This document shows positions 1 to 10,096 of a stretch of DNA of 64,000 nt, in pieces. This stretch comes from Ustilaginoidea virens. Taxonomy: Eukaryota; Ascomycota; Sordariomycetes; Hypocreales; Clavicipitaceae. A program made the translations under genes and the position numbers. The first letter of the stretch is position 1. Each line of letters opens with the position of its first letter. The DNA lies in the NCBI RefSeq assembly GCF_000687475.1, contig NC_057318.1, positions 4,278,001-4,342,000 on the forward strand, written 5' to 3'. The notes beneath the pieces were generated by a model. The model was not told the origin of the DNA. It searched no databases and saw only the letters and a list, made by a program, of their open reading frames with translations.

Positions 1-1
1 G

Positions 2-709
2 GATCCGTATTACCCCATTGCATACGAGGAACTTTTGAGCTATGCCCGTCGCATCAGCAAGACCACCTTGCCTCCGGCAGCAACCATGGAGGGCGTCGCT
101 ACACCGCCCGAGTCACAAACGCCCAATCCTGATTCCAATCCACCGTCCGCGCTGACACCATCAGCCCGCACACCGTCGCAACCTCAGAGTCCTGCCCCTC
201 ATGGAACACCTGCCCAGGTGACCTCGGAGCAGGCCACGCAGCAAACTGCAACGAGCTTGAACACGAGCTTGCCCGAGGTGATGAGTCAATATCTCAACCC
301 GTTATCCGGGCAACTGTTCTTCCCGTGGCCACTGGAAGACAAAATACGCTCTGGAGCCTTGGCGTCATATCAGATCCTCGTGGAACAAGGTATAGATCCG
401 AAGGGATACGATCCTGCTACAGAGGAGGAGCGAAAGCGAAAAGAAGAGGAGGAACGCAAAGCCAGGGAAGAGCGGGAGAAGGTTGAGCGCGAGGAGAAGG
501 AGAGACAGGCTCGCGAAGAACGCGAAAAAGCTCGTGTAGAAAGGGAAAAACAGAGAGAGAAGGAACAGGAAGCATGGAGGCGGGCCAGCCTCGCCAGCGG
601 TCAGCCAGATGGCTCTGGGTCGTCTAGGCCGAACGTCGGTGTCGCGGAAAAGAAACAATTCCAGTTTACGAATCTGGATGATCTGGACGATGACGATGAT
701 GATGAGTGA
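2..709 (+). CDS. MED4: Mediator complex subunit 4 (MED4), 3' part
   Basis: C-terminal 235 codons of a gene that begins before the window; the open frame runs from base 2 with no start codon needed. MED4 belongs to the Mediator middle module, which links activators to RNA polymerase II in the nucleus. The frame opens with YYPIAYEELLSYARRISKTT, the conserved helix region of fungal MED4, and later has the fungal block LFFPWPLEDKIRSGALAS followed by the GIDPKGYDP segment. A long Glu/Lys/Arg coiled coil follows (about residues 135-190), and the protein ends in an Asp-rich tail. A proline/threonine-rich linker lies between the conserved parts. The stop TGA is at 707-709. Identity is firm; only the N-terminus is missing. 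Confidence 0.9.
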   Translation, partial: DPYYPIAYEELLSYARRISKTTLPPAATMEGVATPPESQTPNPDSNPPSALTPSARTPSQPQSPAPHGTPAQVTSEQATQQTATSLNTSLPEVMSQYLNPLSGQLFFPWPLEDKIRSGALASYQILVEQGIDPKGYDPATEEERKRKEEEERKAREEREKVEREEKERQAREEREKARVEREKQREKEQEAWRRASLASGQPDGSGSSRPNVGVAEKKQFQFTNLDDLDDDDDDE

Positions 710-1125
710 GGCGGGATGGGGGGTTCAGTGACGGGCTGGACTTCGGGTTAGCTTTTGACCTTGAAAGTTGCACTGGTGACGGGTGAAACACAGTCGACGA
801 GTCGGTCACTGTTGCTAGACGATCTCTTCATTGGCGGTAGCTTCGCCCGAAGATGAACTTTTCTGTTGACTTGAACCGTTTTCTATCAGAAGAATGAAAT
901 TTTCCCCGCGAGTGTGAATGCACCCCGACACTCTACTCCTCCCTCTACCTCCCCAAAACAACAACAACTTTCGAGATTTGCTATCCGCAACCGCACGCGC
1001 TGGTCATGAATGTATATTGTATATTGTTACACGTAAGACATGAGGAAATGGATGGGTCAGACAGACTGTTGTGTTTCACAACCATCCAAACAGGGGCTTG
1101 GTTAATAAACCCCCCTTCCAAGGAT
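710..1125. other. Intergenic, convergent 3' ends
   Basis: About 415 bases between the MED4 stop and the TM9SF stop on the opposite strand. It should hold both 3' UTRs and poly(A) sites. No other gene seen. Confidence 0.6.
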
Positions 1126-3163
1126 TTAGTCGATCTTGATGGATGCATAAATCTTTTGGACAAACCACCAGCTGGCAAAGTAACCAATGGAGCCTAAACA
1201 GGACGGTTAGCTCCATCACACGAGATTCGGGCACCAAGGGTACACGTATGTGTATATACATATGTAGAGAGAAAGAGAGCTCACCTGCGAGAATGAAAAA
1301 CAGAAAGGATATGAGAGCACTGTAGCCCATGTACAAGACGATTCCTGCCAAGCCGCCTAGCTTCACCTTGGTGACGAGGTACAGCAAACAGTTCAAAAAG
1401 ATGTACCCGCCGCTCATGCCAGCGGCGAGGAACGACCGCCACTGCCAGCGATAGTTTTCCGCGCAGAGGAGGAAGTACGTCATGAGGATGGTGACCGCAG
1501 CGCACACAATTACCATCAGGCCGTAGCATAAGAAGAGGAAGCCAAACATGTAGTAGATTCGGCTGAACCAGATGGAGCTCAGGATGAAGTAGAGCTCGAC
1601 AAAGATGGCGCCGAACGGCAGCAAGCCCACAATCAACATGCTGGGGACCGGTTTCAGATACGTTGTGACTGGAGGAATCTGGCGAGGAATCTGGTTGGTA
1701 CGGACCGGAGCCTCGATCTGCCTGCTTCGAAATCCGAGCCAGGACCCGGCCACCGAGAGCGGGATGGAGATGAGGAACCAGATGGCGATGATGACGAGCA
1801 TGGTCGTGAAAGGCACCGCGCCGGAAGACTGCTTGGCCCAGAGGAACAGGTCTAGGAGGAAGAATGCGGCGAAGACGATGCCAGGCACAAGCACGGGCGT
1901 GAGGGCAATGTTGAGCTTCCATTGCTCACCCTGCATGGCCTTGTAGGTTCTCGCAGAGGTATAGCCGCCGACAAAGCCGAGGAGGGTGTAGAGTACGATC
2001 ATGATGGTTCCCAAAGAGCCCCGGTTGGAAGGTGACAGAAAGCCGAGCAGGGCGAAGATGATGGTACACCCGGTCATCACAAAGAGCTGGGCGCCGCTGC
2101 CCAGGAAGATGGAAAGCAGAAGTGGGTGAGATGGGGTGCGGAAAACGTCGCCATGGACAAGCTTCCAGCCAGAGTCTTCCTGCACCCCGTCTTCCACTAC
2201 TGACGTACTGCCAAGATCATGCAGAGCGATGGAGTCGAGGCGGTTGTAGCGAGCAATGTCCTTCTTCAACGTGCGGACCAAGATTGACATGACGGTCAAG
2301 ACAAGGATGACGACGATGATGGCCGTGTCAATAAGCCAAAACCAGTGAATCTTGGGGTCGAAGACGTGCAGGTACTTGTCCCATCGGGTCGCCCAGGCCG
2401 TGTCCGACTTCCTCCAAAAAACACTGTAGCTGAAGTGAACATCCTGGGACTTTTCGTCTTCTTCCAAGATGACGGGCGGATGGCTATCCGAGCAGTCGGG
2501 CTCGCCAGTGTAGGCCTTGGAGGAAGGTTGCACAACAACACCCACGACGCGGAGCTGTTTCGGGTTTCCATTCACCTCGTGGTATTCGACCCAGATTTCG
2601 TAATGGTTGTTGAAGGAAAGCTTTCCCTCGTCCTGCTCGTGCTCGGGGAACTGGTACTCGCCCAAGGAGAAGCCAGGGCTGTAAAACGTGGTGCCGGTGA
2701 GCTCATCCTGGATCTGCTGGCCAGCCGGCAAGCCGTCAACAAGCCAGTTCAAGCTGTAGCCTTCGTAGATTCTGTCATTGATGAAGGACCGCAGGTCTTT
2801 GGAGTATGTAGCCTTGCAAAGAGGTTTGCAGGTTTCGTTTCTCAGCATGCGCAAGTCGAACGGGGACGTCATGATCCTGTCGCCGAACAGAATGCTTCCC
2901 AAACTCTCCGACACGTACTTGGGACCACCATTCGGCTCGCAGAATTGAAAGGCTGGGTGGTAGTAATCGTAGGAGAGCACCGAGTGCAGCCTGTAGTCCT
3001 GAAGAGCAGCGACAGGCGAGATCTTGTTGACGTACAGCGGTACTTGATCGTCCGGCTTGTATGAAGTCGGTGCAACACCAGGAAGATAGAAAGCGGACGC
3101 CAACTGCGGCAGGGCGAGGGCCGCGACGCAGAGCGCATGCTGCAAGGTATCTCTGGAATACAT
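1126..3163 (-). CDS. Transmembrane 9 superfamily (EMP70/nonaspanin) protein
   Basis: Complement of exons 3163-1285 and 1193-1126 (648 aa). The intron 1194-1284 has a GTGAGC donor and a TAG acceptor, phase 1. TM9SF proteins sort cargo in Golgi and endosomes. The start is the first ATG in frame and opens a signal peptide ending near LASAF. A lumenal domain of about 270 residues follows, with the nonaspanin motif LPAGQQ and the conserved LGSILFGDRI. Nine hydrophobic helices follow, starting at WFWLIDTAIIVVILVLTVMS. The short last exon adds SIGYFASWWFVQKIYASIKI and ends in KID, the C-terminal Golgi-retention signal of the family; without the splice this tail is lost. Divergent from LCP5. Which of the yeast EMP70/TMN2/TMN3 paralogues it matches is not settled. 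Confidence 0.93.
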
Positions 3164-3828
3164 GATGCAGACGCTTATGGCATAGCAAGCAGGGGCGGCC
3201 GAGAGGATTCGGTTGGGTCGCACGTCCGACTTTGCTTGGCAAGCTAGCTGAGCTTAGCCACTTGGATGGTGACAGCTTCGACTCGGGGGTTAGTGATGGA
3301 AATTGGGGGAGCGGGAAAGGTGGAGGGAGAAAATCAAGTAGGCAGAAGGAGGAAAGGTATCGAAATCAGTCAATCCCCTGTTGCGGCTCACCCTGGATCC
3401 AGAAGATGCGTGCGAACCACCAATGTCGACGCGATGGGCACCTCGCCAGATATCGCCAAGGTCACAGCTCGGGAGTTTGGTTTGGCGGCAACAGCCAGAG
3501 TCAACTGGACACTGTTGCCGGAAGCAGCTTAGTCAGGATATTCTTCACCGATGCAAAGTTGCATGCATGCAAAGTCCTCCTGGTTAGTAAGAGATGTCGC
3601 GGCGGGCCGGGGTCGGCAGCCAATCGGATAACAATTTTGACAAGGCAAGAACGTGGTTGGTGAACGAAGGGTCAGGCCGTCAGAGATTCAACAATCAGAC
3701 CCACTGAAAAGTTTGGTTGGTTGGTTGGGAATCCCGTCACAATTTTTCAATCTCTCCTTGTCTGGGTAGCCATCAACAACAACACCCAAAACTTGGCCAA
3801 GACAAGACATTGGCAGCCAGCTTATGCC
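3164..3828. promoter_or_regulatory. Divergent promoter region, TM9SF / LCP5
   Basis: About 665 bases between two start codons pointing away from each other. It should hold both promoters and 5' leaders. No clear TATA box or coding potential seen. Confidence 0.5.
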
Positions 3829-4959
3829 ATGGCAGCGCCTGCCACTTTGCCAGCACTGCTGGCTTCCTTGACCCAGTCGCTCTCACTAACCCAGGAGGCT
3901 GCACCCAAAATCGCCAGCATCGAACACCCCAAGGATGGCATTTCGCTACTCGATGTTAAAAACGAGCTGCTCCTGTCGTATCTCCAGAACCTCGTCTTCC
4001 TCATTTTGCTCAAGATCCGCAACGCCAAAGATGATGCGGCTGACAGCCATGGTTTGGATGAGTCGGTAAGAGCAAAGCTTGTCGAGCTGCGTCTGTATCT
4101 CGAAAAGGGTGCGAGGCCTTTGGAAGACAAATTAAAATTCTCCATCGAACGGTTTCTCCGCACGGCAGAAGACGCTCAGCGTTCCCACGAGCAACAAGCC
4201 AAGCCAACGACTGCCAAGGGTTCTTCCGACACGTCGGGCTCAGGTTCAAGTGAGGACGAGGACGAGGACGACCATGCCGAGGGCAATGAAATGGACCGTC
4301 AACCGAGGCGCTTGCGAGGAAACACTTCAGCGGCTCCGAATCTCGCCAGCATGGTTGACGACGCAACTACAAGGCCAGATGATGGGGAGGACAGCCGGGC
4401 AGGATTGTACAGACCACCCAAACGAGACAGAGCTGTCATGGAGACGGGGCGGGCGCGTGATGGGAAAATTCGCAAGGCTCAAAGGTCGACTACCATGGAC
4501 GAGTTTGTGAATGACGAGCTTTCTGCAGCCCCCATGGCTGAACCCAGTATTGGCACAACCATTGTTCAGGGCGGGCGCAAAATGAAGACGGCGTCGGAGC
4601 GGAAGGAGGAAGCCGAGCGCCGCGATTACGAGGAGACCAACTTTGTCCGTCTGCCCAAGGAGAGCAAGAAGGAACGCGCCAAGAAAAAGAAGGCGGCGGG
4701 TCACGGTAATGGTATGCAATTCGGTGGGGAGGAGTGGCACAACCTGGGCGAAGGTGTTGATCGGATCGACCGCCTCACGAAGAGGAAAGGTGCCGCTGGC
4801 GGGACTGTCCGCGCGCTGTTGGACAAGAGTCGGAAGCGTGGATTTGATACTACCGATGGTCCGCGAGGAAGTGGGCATGGCATGGAGATGGGTCACCGAT
4901 TCCAGAAAAAGGCAAGACTGCTGGAAGCTGGGCGGAGAGATAGAGGCAAAAACAGGTGA
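3829..4959 (+). CDS. LCP5: Lcp5/neuroguidin, Sas10/Utp3/C1D family
   Basis: Single-exon gene, 376 aa. Lcp5 is a U3 snoRNP-associated factor of the small-subunit processome, needed for 18S rRNA maturation in the nucleolus. The N-terminal Sas10/C1D domain contains GISLLDVKNELLLSYLQNLV, the family signature, followed by FLILLKIRN. Next come an acidic serine stretch (SGSGSSEDEDEDD, about residues 137-150) and a basic C-terminus with KKERAKKKKAAGHG and repeated Lys/Arg patches, typical of nucleolar proteins. The start is the first ATG in frame; upstream codons lack ATG. A short FVRLPKESKK motif near residue 280 matches the conserved C-terminal box of fungal Lcp5. No intron is needed. Confidence 0.9.
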   Translation: MAAPATLPALLASLTQSLSLTQEAAPKIASIEHPKDGISLLDVKNELLLSYLQNLVFLILLKIRNAKDDAADSHGLDESVRAKLVELRLYLEKGARPLEDKLKFSIERFLRTAEDAQRSHEQQAKPTTAKGSSDTSGSGSSEDEDEDDHAEGNEMDRQPRRLRGNTSAAPNLASMVDDATTRPDDGEDSRAGLYRPPKRDRAVMETGRARDGKIRKAQRSTTMDEFVNDELSAAPMAEPSIGTTIVQGGRKMKTASERKEEAERRDYEETNFVRLPKESKKERAKKKKAAGHGNGMQFGGEEWHNLGEGVDRIDRLTKRKGAAGGTVRALLDKSRKRGFDTTDGPRGSGHGMEMGHRFQKKARLLEAGRRDRGKNR

Positions 4960-5573
4960 AGCAGAACGTCTAGCAAGCGGCATGTAGCAATTGAAGACGG
5001 GCCCTCTCTGGATTCCGCTCTATACCCGTCCTGGTCAGGCGAACCCCAGACCTAGTCCCGTTCCTGGACAGACCGGGTCACCACTTGGCAATCCAATCCA
5101 TCATCGTGTCCGTGTTGCCTTGAAGGTGCCAGTCCAGTGTCAGCCGTGGAGCCGTAGACTTCAAAACTGGTTGCACTTTGGCTGATGTCTGGTGGTTTTC
5201 GGTGGCCGCCGCTCGGAGAGTGCCGCTGTTGGGGGGGTGGCGGATGGGGGGGTGGCGGATAGGGGGGGGCGGTGGGGGGGCAAAAGTGCACTAACAGTTG
5301 GTGCACCCGTAGCCTGTAGCCTGTCAGCTTATGTACAATGCACAGCGCCATGTGCGCCGCCATGTGCTGCCCATTGAAGGGCGGGTCCACCAGAAGACAT
5401 CCAGTAAGATGCCTGCATGTGATGTGGTCTGGTAATGTCAGAACTTCAAAGAAGCAAATGGCGCAGATCGATTTCGCCCAGCATTGGCCCACCAAGCGCG
5501 TTGGAGAAGCCGTCGTCCGAGTCTTGCTGAGTCTTTCCGAGTCGAAAACGCATGTCGACGGAAACCGTCCGAA
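4960..5573. other. Intergenic, LCP5 / WBP11
   Basis: About 615 bases. It includes a G-rich stretch at 5230-5280 with many runs of six or more G (CCCCC runs on the other strand), which could form G-quadruplexes. No gene seen. Confidence 0.5.
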
Positions 5574-6518
5574 ATGCCAAAAGAACGCGGCTATAACCCA
5601 GTGCAAGCTCAGCGCAAAGCCGACAAGGCAAAGGCGATAAAAAAGGGTAAGGCAACCAGACCCAACCCGCTCGGCTCCCCAGCTCGACGCCCGCAGCCAA
5701 ACATACGAAAAAAAAAAAAAAAAAAAAAAACAAACAAACTCTCGCGCTGACCGCCCTCGCTCCTCGCAGGCAAGGCTGAAAACCAAGAGCGCCGCAATGA
5801 GAGACTGGCCCGAAAGAACCCGGACCGCATCCAGAAACAGATTGACGACCTCACCGCCATCGCCGCCGGGGGCGGCAAACTCTCCCGGCACGAGGAGCAG
5901 CTTCTCGAGGGGCTCGAAAAGGAGCTCAAGAGCGTCAGCAAGGCCAGGGAATCGCTCGGCGACAGGGCGCCGTCATTCGGCCATGCACACGGCCGGGACG
6001 GGCCGTCGGGGCCGTCGGGGCCGCTGGGCAAGAGAAGACGCGATTCCCGCGGCTCAAGCAGCGACGAAGACGTGCCTGACGACGTGCGCAACATCCCCAT
6101 GCCGCGGGATACGCCGCCTCCCATCCCGAAAGACGTGCTGGACCGGTGGTACGCAAGGCGTCGAGCTCGTCGCGGTCAGGCAAAGGAGCAGAAGCCCGAC
6201 GACGCAGTGAGGAGAGGCGACGACGCCACACCGAAGCTGGCGGGTCCGCCGCCCGTCCAGCCGCCCGTCCAGCCGCAAACTGTGTACGAAGCCAAGCCCG
6301 TCATGAGGGATCTCCGGCAAGAAGCCGTGTCGGCCTTTGTTCCGACGGCCGTGCAGAGGAAGCTGAAGAAGAGCCAGGGGCAAGGGGGATTGCTGGAGCC
6401 GGAGGAGGCGGATCGGCTTGAGAAGGAGGGCTACATGAAGTCTGCGGACGCGGTCGCGAGGGAGGCTGCTGGTGCGCAAGGCTCACTGGCTGTCACTGTT
6501 GAAGATGCCGAAGAATGA
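5574..6518 (+). CDS. WW-domain-binding protein 11-like (Wbp11 N-terminal domain)
   Basis: Exons 5574-5646 and 5770-6518, 273 aa; intron 5647-5769 (123 bp), GTAAGG to CAG, phase 1. Proteins of this family are nuclear and associate with pre-mRNA splicing; the human homologue binds PQBP1 and PP1. Exon 1 gives MPKERGYNPVQAQRKADKAK, the invariant family N-terminus. Across the junction the sequence continues KGKAENQERRNERLARKNPD, matching the family without a gap and proving the splice. The middle region is basic and charged with KRRRDSRGSSSDEDVPDDV and a proline motif (PPPIPKDV). The C-terminal box VSAFVPTAVQRKLKKSQ is the second conserved segment. The intron holds an A23 run. Confidence 0.9.
5708..5730 (+). 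repeat. A23 homopolymer inside the WBP11 intron
   Basis: Twenty-three consecutive A on the sense strand of intron 5647-5769, about 40 bases upstream of the acceptor. Confidence 0.95.
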
Positions 6519-7568
6519 AGCTTTGTCACGAGCACGGTTGAGCCGGCTACCAACCGGACTTTATGCACTGCCCATCCGAGACGAGACCGACCCGTGCTCG
6601 CGGTGAGCCAAATAGCCACGGCCAGGCTGATGTTTTCGAGCACGAACGCATGGTTTGGGGGTTTCTCGGGGCCAAACATGTCCCTCGGCGGACGAGTATA
6701 TCAACTCATGGTCCAGGACGTCAACACTGCCGGTCAGCTTCCCATGCAAGTCCAACTGCCCGGTCGCTCCATTTGCCCTCTACACTAGCTCGCTTTCGAA
6801 GCATGCAAGGAAGCGAAAAGCTGGCATTCAAGAATGCGTCGTTGATGGCAGTGGCTTGTCGCATGGACACGGCGACCAAGGCCTAGTCTCGCCGCGTCCT
6901 GCGTGACGGGAGCAGGGAGCAGGAGCAGGAGCAGGAGCAGGAGCAAGGGTTCTTGTTTCTTGTTGGTCGAAAACATGCAGGAGCAGTGATTCTCAACCGG
7001 GTGCCCAAGGCTCATTGCAAACATGTCCGTGGCGATGCCCGGTTTTGCCCGTGGCCAGAGAACAGCTGAGCAGTCTCTCAAATGAAACTAATAGAATCAA
7101 TCCTCTTTGCAAATTCGTGCTCTTCACCCAGACATGGAAACGAGCTCGCCCACGCCATATGCCCCCGTCAACTCAGTCCGTCGCAGGCCGCATGCCATGC
7201 ATTAGAAAAGAACAAAACAACCAAAAGGAAAGGAAAAGTCTCGGCCACCGCGAGCAAGGGGACATGATGTACGGAGTACTCCGTATTCTCGTTTACCCCC
7301 GGACCCACCTGCGGTCGGCCCCCACCAGGAGGAAGGAGGTCACGTGCGGCGGCAAGCCGTGGTCGCAGTCCAGGTGGGGCTCGCGGCGCCCCACGGGTTT
7401 CACCAAGTTTTTTCCCTTCTTCTTACTTCTTTTGCACTCGCGCCGCGCCGCACCGCGCCGACGACCGGGCATCGTCCTACGCTGCGCTGCCTTTCTCGTC
7501 TTCCTGCCTCCCACACAGGTCAGCAGCGGGCCAGCGAGTCAATCCGAGCCCACGACGGGGTCCCGCAG

Positions 7569-7599
<31 letters not shown>

Positions 7600-7817
7600 A
7601 CCAAACGGGCTCTAGCCATGGCAGGTTTCGCCGGCCTCAAAAGCCGTTTGGCGCCCACCTTGTCGGGCGGAGGAAGCTGCGTCCCGACCAGTCGTGGCCT
7701 CGTTGCGTGATTTTTTTTTTTCTTCCATATACAGCTCGAAAAAAAAAAAAAAAACCGAAGAGGGAGCGCCCCCCCTTCCCCACCAAACTGTCGTGATCTC
7801 CTGCCAAAATTCAAGCC
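6519..7817. other. Intergenic, WBP11 / MFS transporter
   Basis: About 1.3 kb with no gene. It contains an AGGAGC array at 6911-6944, an exact 16-bp palindrome TACGGAGTACTCCGTA at 7270-7285, a T27 run at 7569-7595, and T- and A-runs at about 7710-7755 just before the transporter start. Confidence 0.6.
7569..7595 (+). repeat. T27 homopolymer
   Basis: Twenty-seven consecutive T about 220 bases upstream of the MFS transporter start. Confidence 0.95.
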
Positions 7818-9315
7818 ATGGACGTGCACCAAGTCAACTCGCGAGTTCTCCACGACGAGACGTCCGCGGCCGAGGATGATGATGGTCGGGTTGAGACCGC
7901 TGGCCCAGATGTCGCCGGTTTGGAAAAGAAGACGACGGCGGTGTCGAGCGCCTCGTACGAGGAAACCTATCCCGAAGGCGGGCTCCGCGCGTGGATGGTG
8001 GTGCTCGGTGCCTGGTTCGCCCTCATGTCGGCCATGGGCCTCATGAACTCCATCGCCGTCTTCCAGGCCTACACCCTCAGCCACCAGCTCAAGGGCCACA
8101 GCGAGGGCACCGTCGGCTGGATCTTCTCCATCTACACCTTCCTGGCCTTCTTCTGCGGCGTGTACATTGGGCCGGTCTTTGACAAGTACGGTCCGCGCTG
8201 GCTGGTGGTGGCGGGATGTGTCACCACGGTCACGGGCGTCGTGTGCATGAGTTTCTGCAGAGGTAGGAAGCATATATCTCGGGGCCGACAAGTCTCCTCT
8301 CCTTGGTTCTGTCTTGTTCTTCCTCTTCTTCTTCTTCTTCGGTCCCTTTCTTTCCGTTTCTTCCATCAGGCCTCGTAATGCTGACCTTTTCCCTCCTGGC
8401 CCAGAACTTTGGCAGTTCATCCTCTCGTTCGGCGTCCTATGCGGCTTCGGAACCTCGCTCCTCTTTACCCCGTGCATCGCCGCGGTCGGGCATTGGTTCC
8501 GCCGCCGCCGAGGCTTCGCCACGGGCATGGCCTCGACGGCCGGCGGCATTGGCGGCATCATCTTCCCCCTCATGCTCACCTCGCTCTTCGGCCGCATCGG
8601 CTACGGGTGGGCCACGCGCGCCCTCGCCCTCGTCTGCCTGGCCGGCGGCCTCGTCGGCATCCTGCTCGTGCGGTCGCGCCTCCCGCCCGCGGCCGACGCC
8701 CGCGCCCACCCCGACTTCCGCATCTTCAAGCAGCTGCCCTTCACCCTCACCACCGTCGGCATCTTCCTTCTCGAGTTCTCGCTCTTCATCCCGCTCGCCT
8801 ACATCTCCACGTACGCCCAGCACAAGGGCTTCGACCAGCAGTTCGCCTTCCACCTGCTGCCCATCATGAACGCCGGCTCCGTCGTCGGCCGCGCTCTGCC
8901 GGGCTACTACGCCGACGTCGTCGGGCCCTTCAACGTCTGCCTCTTCTCCGTCCTCTTCTCCCTGGCCGCGTGCCTCTGCGTGTGGCTGCCGCTCGGCCAC
9001 ACCGCGCCCGGCCTCGTCGTCTTCTCCGTCCTGTTCGGCTTCGGCAGCGGCACCAGCATCTCCATCGCGCCCGTGTGCATCGGCCGCATGTGCAAGACGC
9101 AGCACTACGGCCGCTACTACGCCACCACGTACACGGTCGTCTCGTTTGCCTGCCTGATCGGCATCCCCACTGGCGGGAGCATCGTCGGCGCCAGCGGCGG
9201 CGACTACCAGAACCTCATCATCTTCACCGGCGCCGTGTACGTTGCGTCGGCCGTGGCCTTGATGGCCGCCAAGGTTGCGCAGCTGGGAGCGCGGAACTGG
9301 CTGGCAGCCTACTGA
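7818..9315 (+). CDS. MFS transporter, monocarboxylate/riboflavin transporter-like (MCT family)
   Basis: Exons 7818-8262 and 8405-9315, 451 aa; intron 8263-8404 (142 bp), GTAGGA to CAG, phase 1. The join gives FCR|ELWQFILSFG, matching the family. After a hydrophilic N-terminus of about 50 residues comes PEGGLRAWMVVLGAW, the typical first helix of fungal MCT-like permeases, then the MFS loop GPVFDKYGPRWLV between helices 2 and 3. The sequence LFTPCIAAVGHWFRRRRGFATG is the hallmark of this subfamily, and twelve helices can be counted. Plasma membrane location is expected. Substrate cannot be told: fungal members carry monocarboxylates, riboflavin or other metabolites. Converges on the PPCS gene. 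Confidence 0.9.
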
Positions 9316-10096
9316 GCGTCTTGCCGACGTCGACCTGCCCTTTTTTCGCCTCTTTTTTTCTTTTTTCTGTTAAAGTTCTTATTTTTTTTTATCTGTCCTT
9401 TTGCTCTTCTCTGTCCATGTTGCTTTCTCTTTCTTTTTTTTTTCTTTTTTTCTTTCTTTTTTTTTCCGCTTCCCACCTTCGCATGTAACAAGGACATGAT
9501 GTGCTTTTTTGGCGTTTCTTTTTTTCTCTCACGGCTGGCGAATTAAAGCGAAGAAGAAGAAGAAGAAGAGAGAAAAAATGGGGAAAAAAAAAGAAGGGAA
9601 ATAAAGATGAAACGGAAAAAGAAAAGAAGGAAATCTCGTCATGCATTGCTCTGGAGTTTCTCATGGTCCATTGACGGGGCGGGCGGCATTGGAGCATTCA
9701 GGATCAAATACCACGAAAACACATCACACAAAGACAGCACGGGTTGGCACGCTTTTCAAACTTCTGTTGGGACAAGGAAAGATTCTCGGGCGCATATACT
9801 GTAGTTGCCCGTTGGTAAGGGGTAGGTAGGTGCACTAGGTCGGGTCTGGTTTGGTGTACTCTGCCTCTGTCTCGCATCTCGTCTCGTAACTCGTCTGGAA
9901 AAGCCTACTTGCAATGGCAACTCGTTTCCCCGGCCGTCGTCGCTGGACAGCTTGTGCCTCGCCCGGCAAGTCGCGCGCGTCTGCCCTCCTAACCGTCTTG
10001 TTTCCCTCGTCTTTGGCACGCAGCATCCGCGCGTACCCAGGGGGGGGATTGACGCCGGGTTGCTAGCAACGGTCAGCAGGGCACAATCTGCCCCCC
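9316..10096. other. Convergent intergenic region
   Basis: About 780 bases between two stop codons. The first 300 are strongly T-rich on the + strand (T/C runs at 9340-9470), then A/G-rich at 9545-9635. This probably holds the 3' UTRs. No gene seen. Confidence 0.5.

Noticed and set aside
5052..5891. 279-codon minus-strand frame
   Set aside because: Contains a poly-Phe stretch from the A23 run in the WBP11 intron and is antisense to it.
7539..8597. 352-codon minus-strand frame over the MFS transporter start
   Set aside because: Runs through a poly(A) tract (poly-Lys) and the antisense of the transporter.
8437..9105. 222-codon frame antisense to the MFS transporter
   Set aside because: Shadow of GC-rich coding sequence; low-complexity Ala/Gly/Glu/Asp protein.
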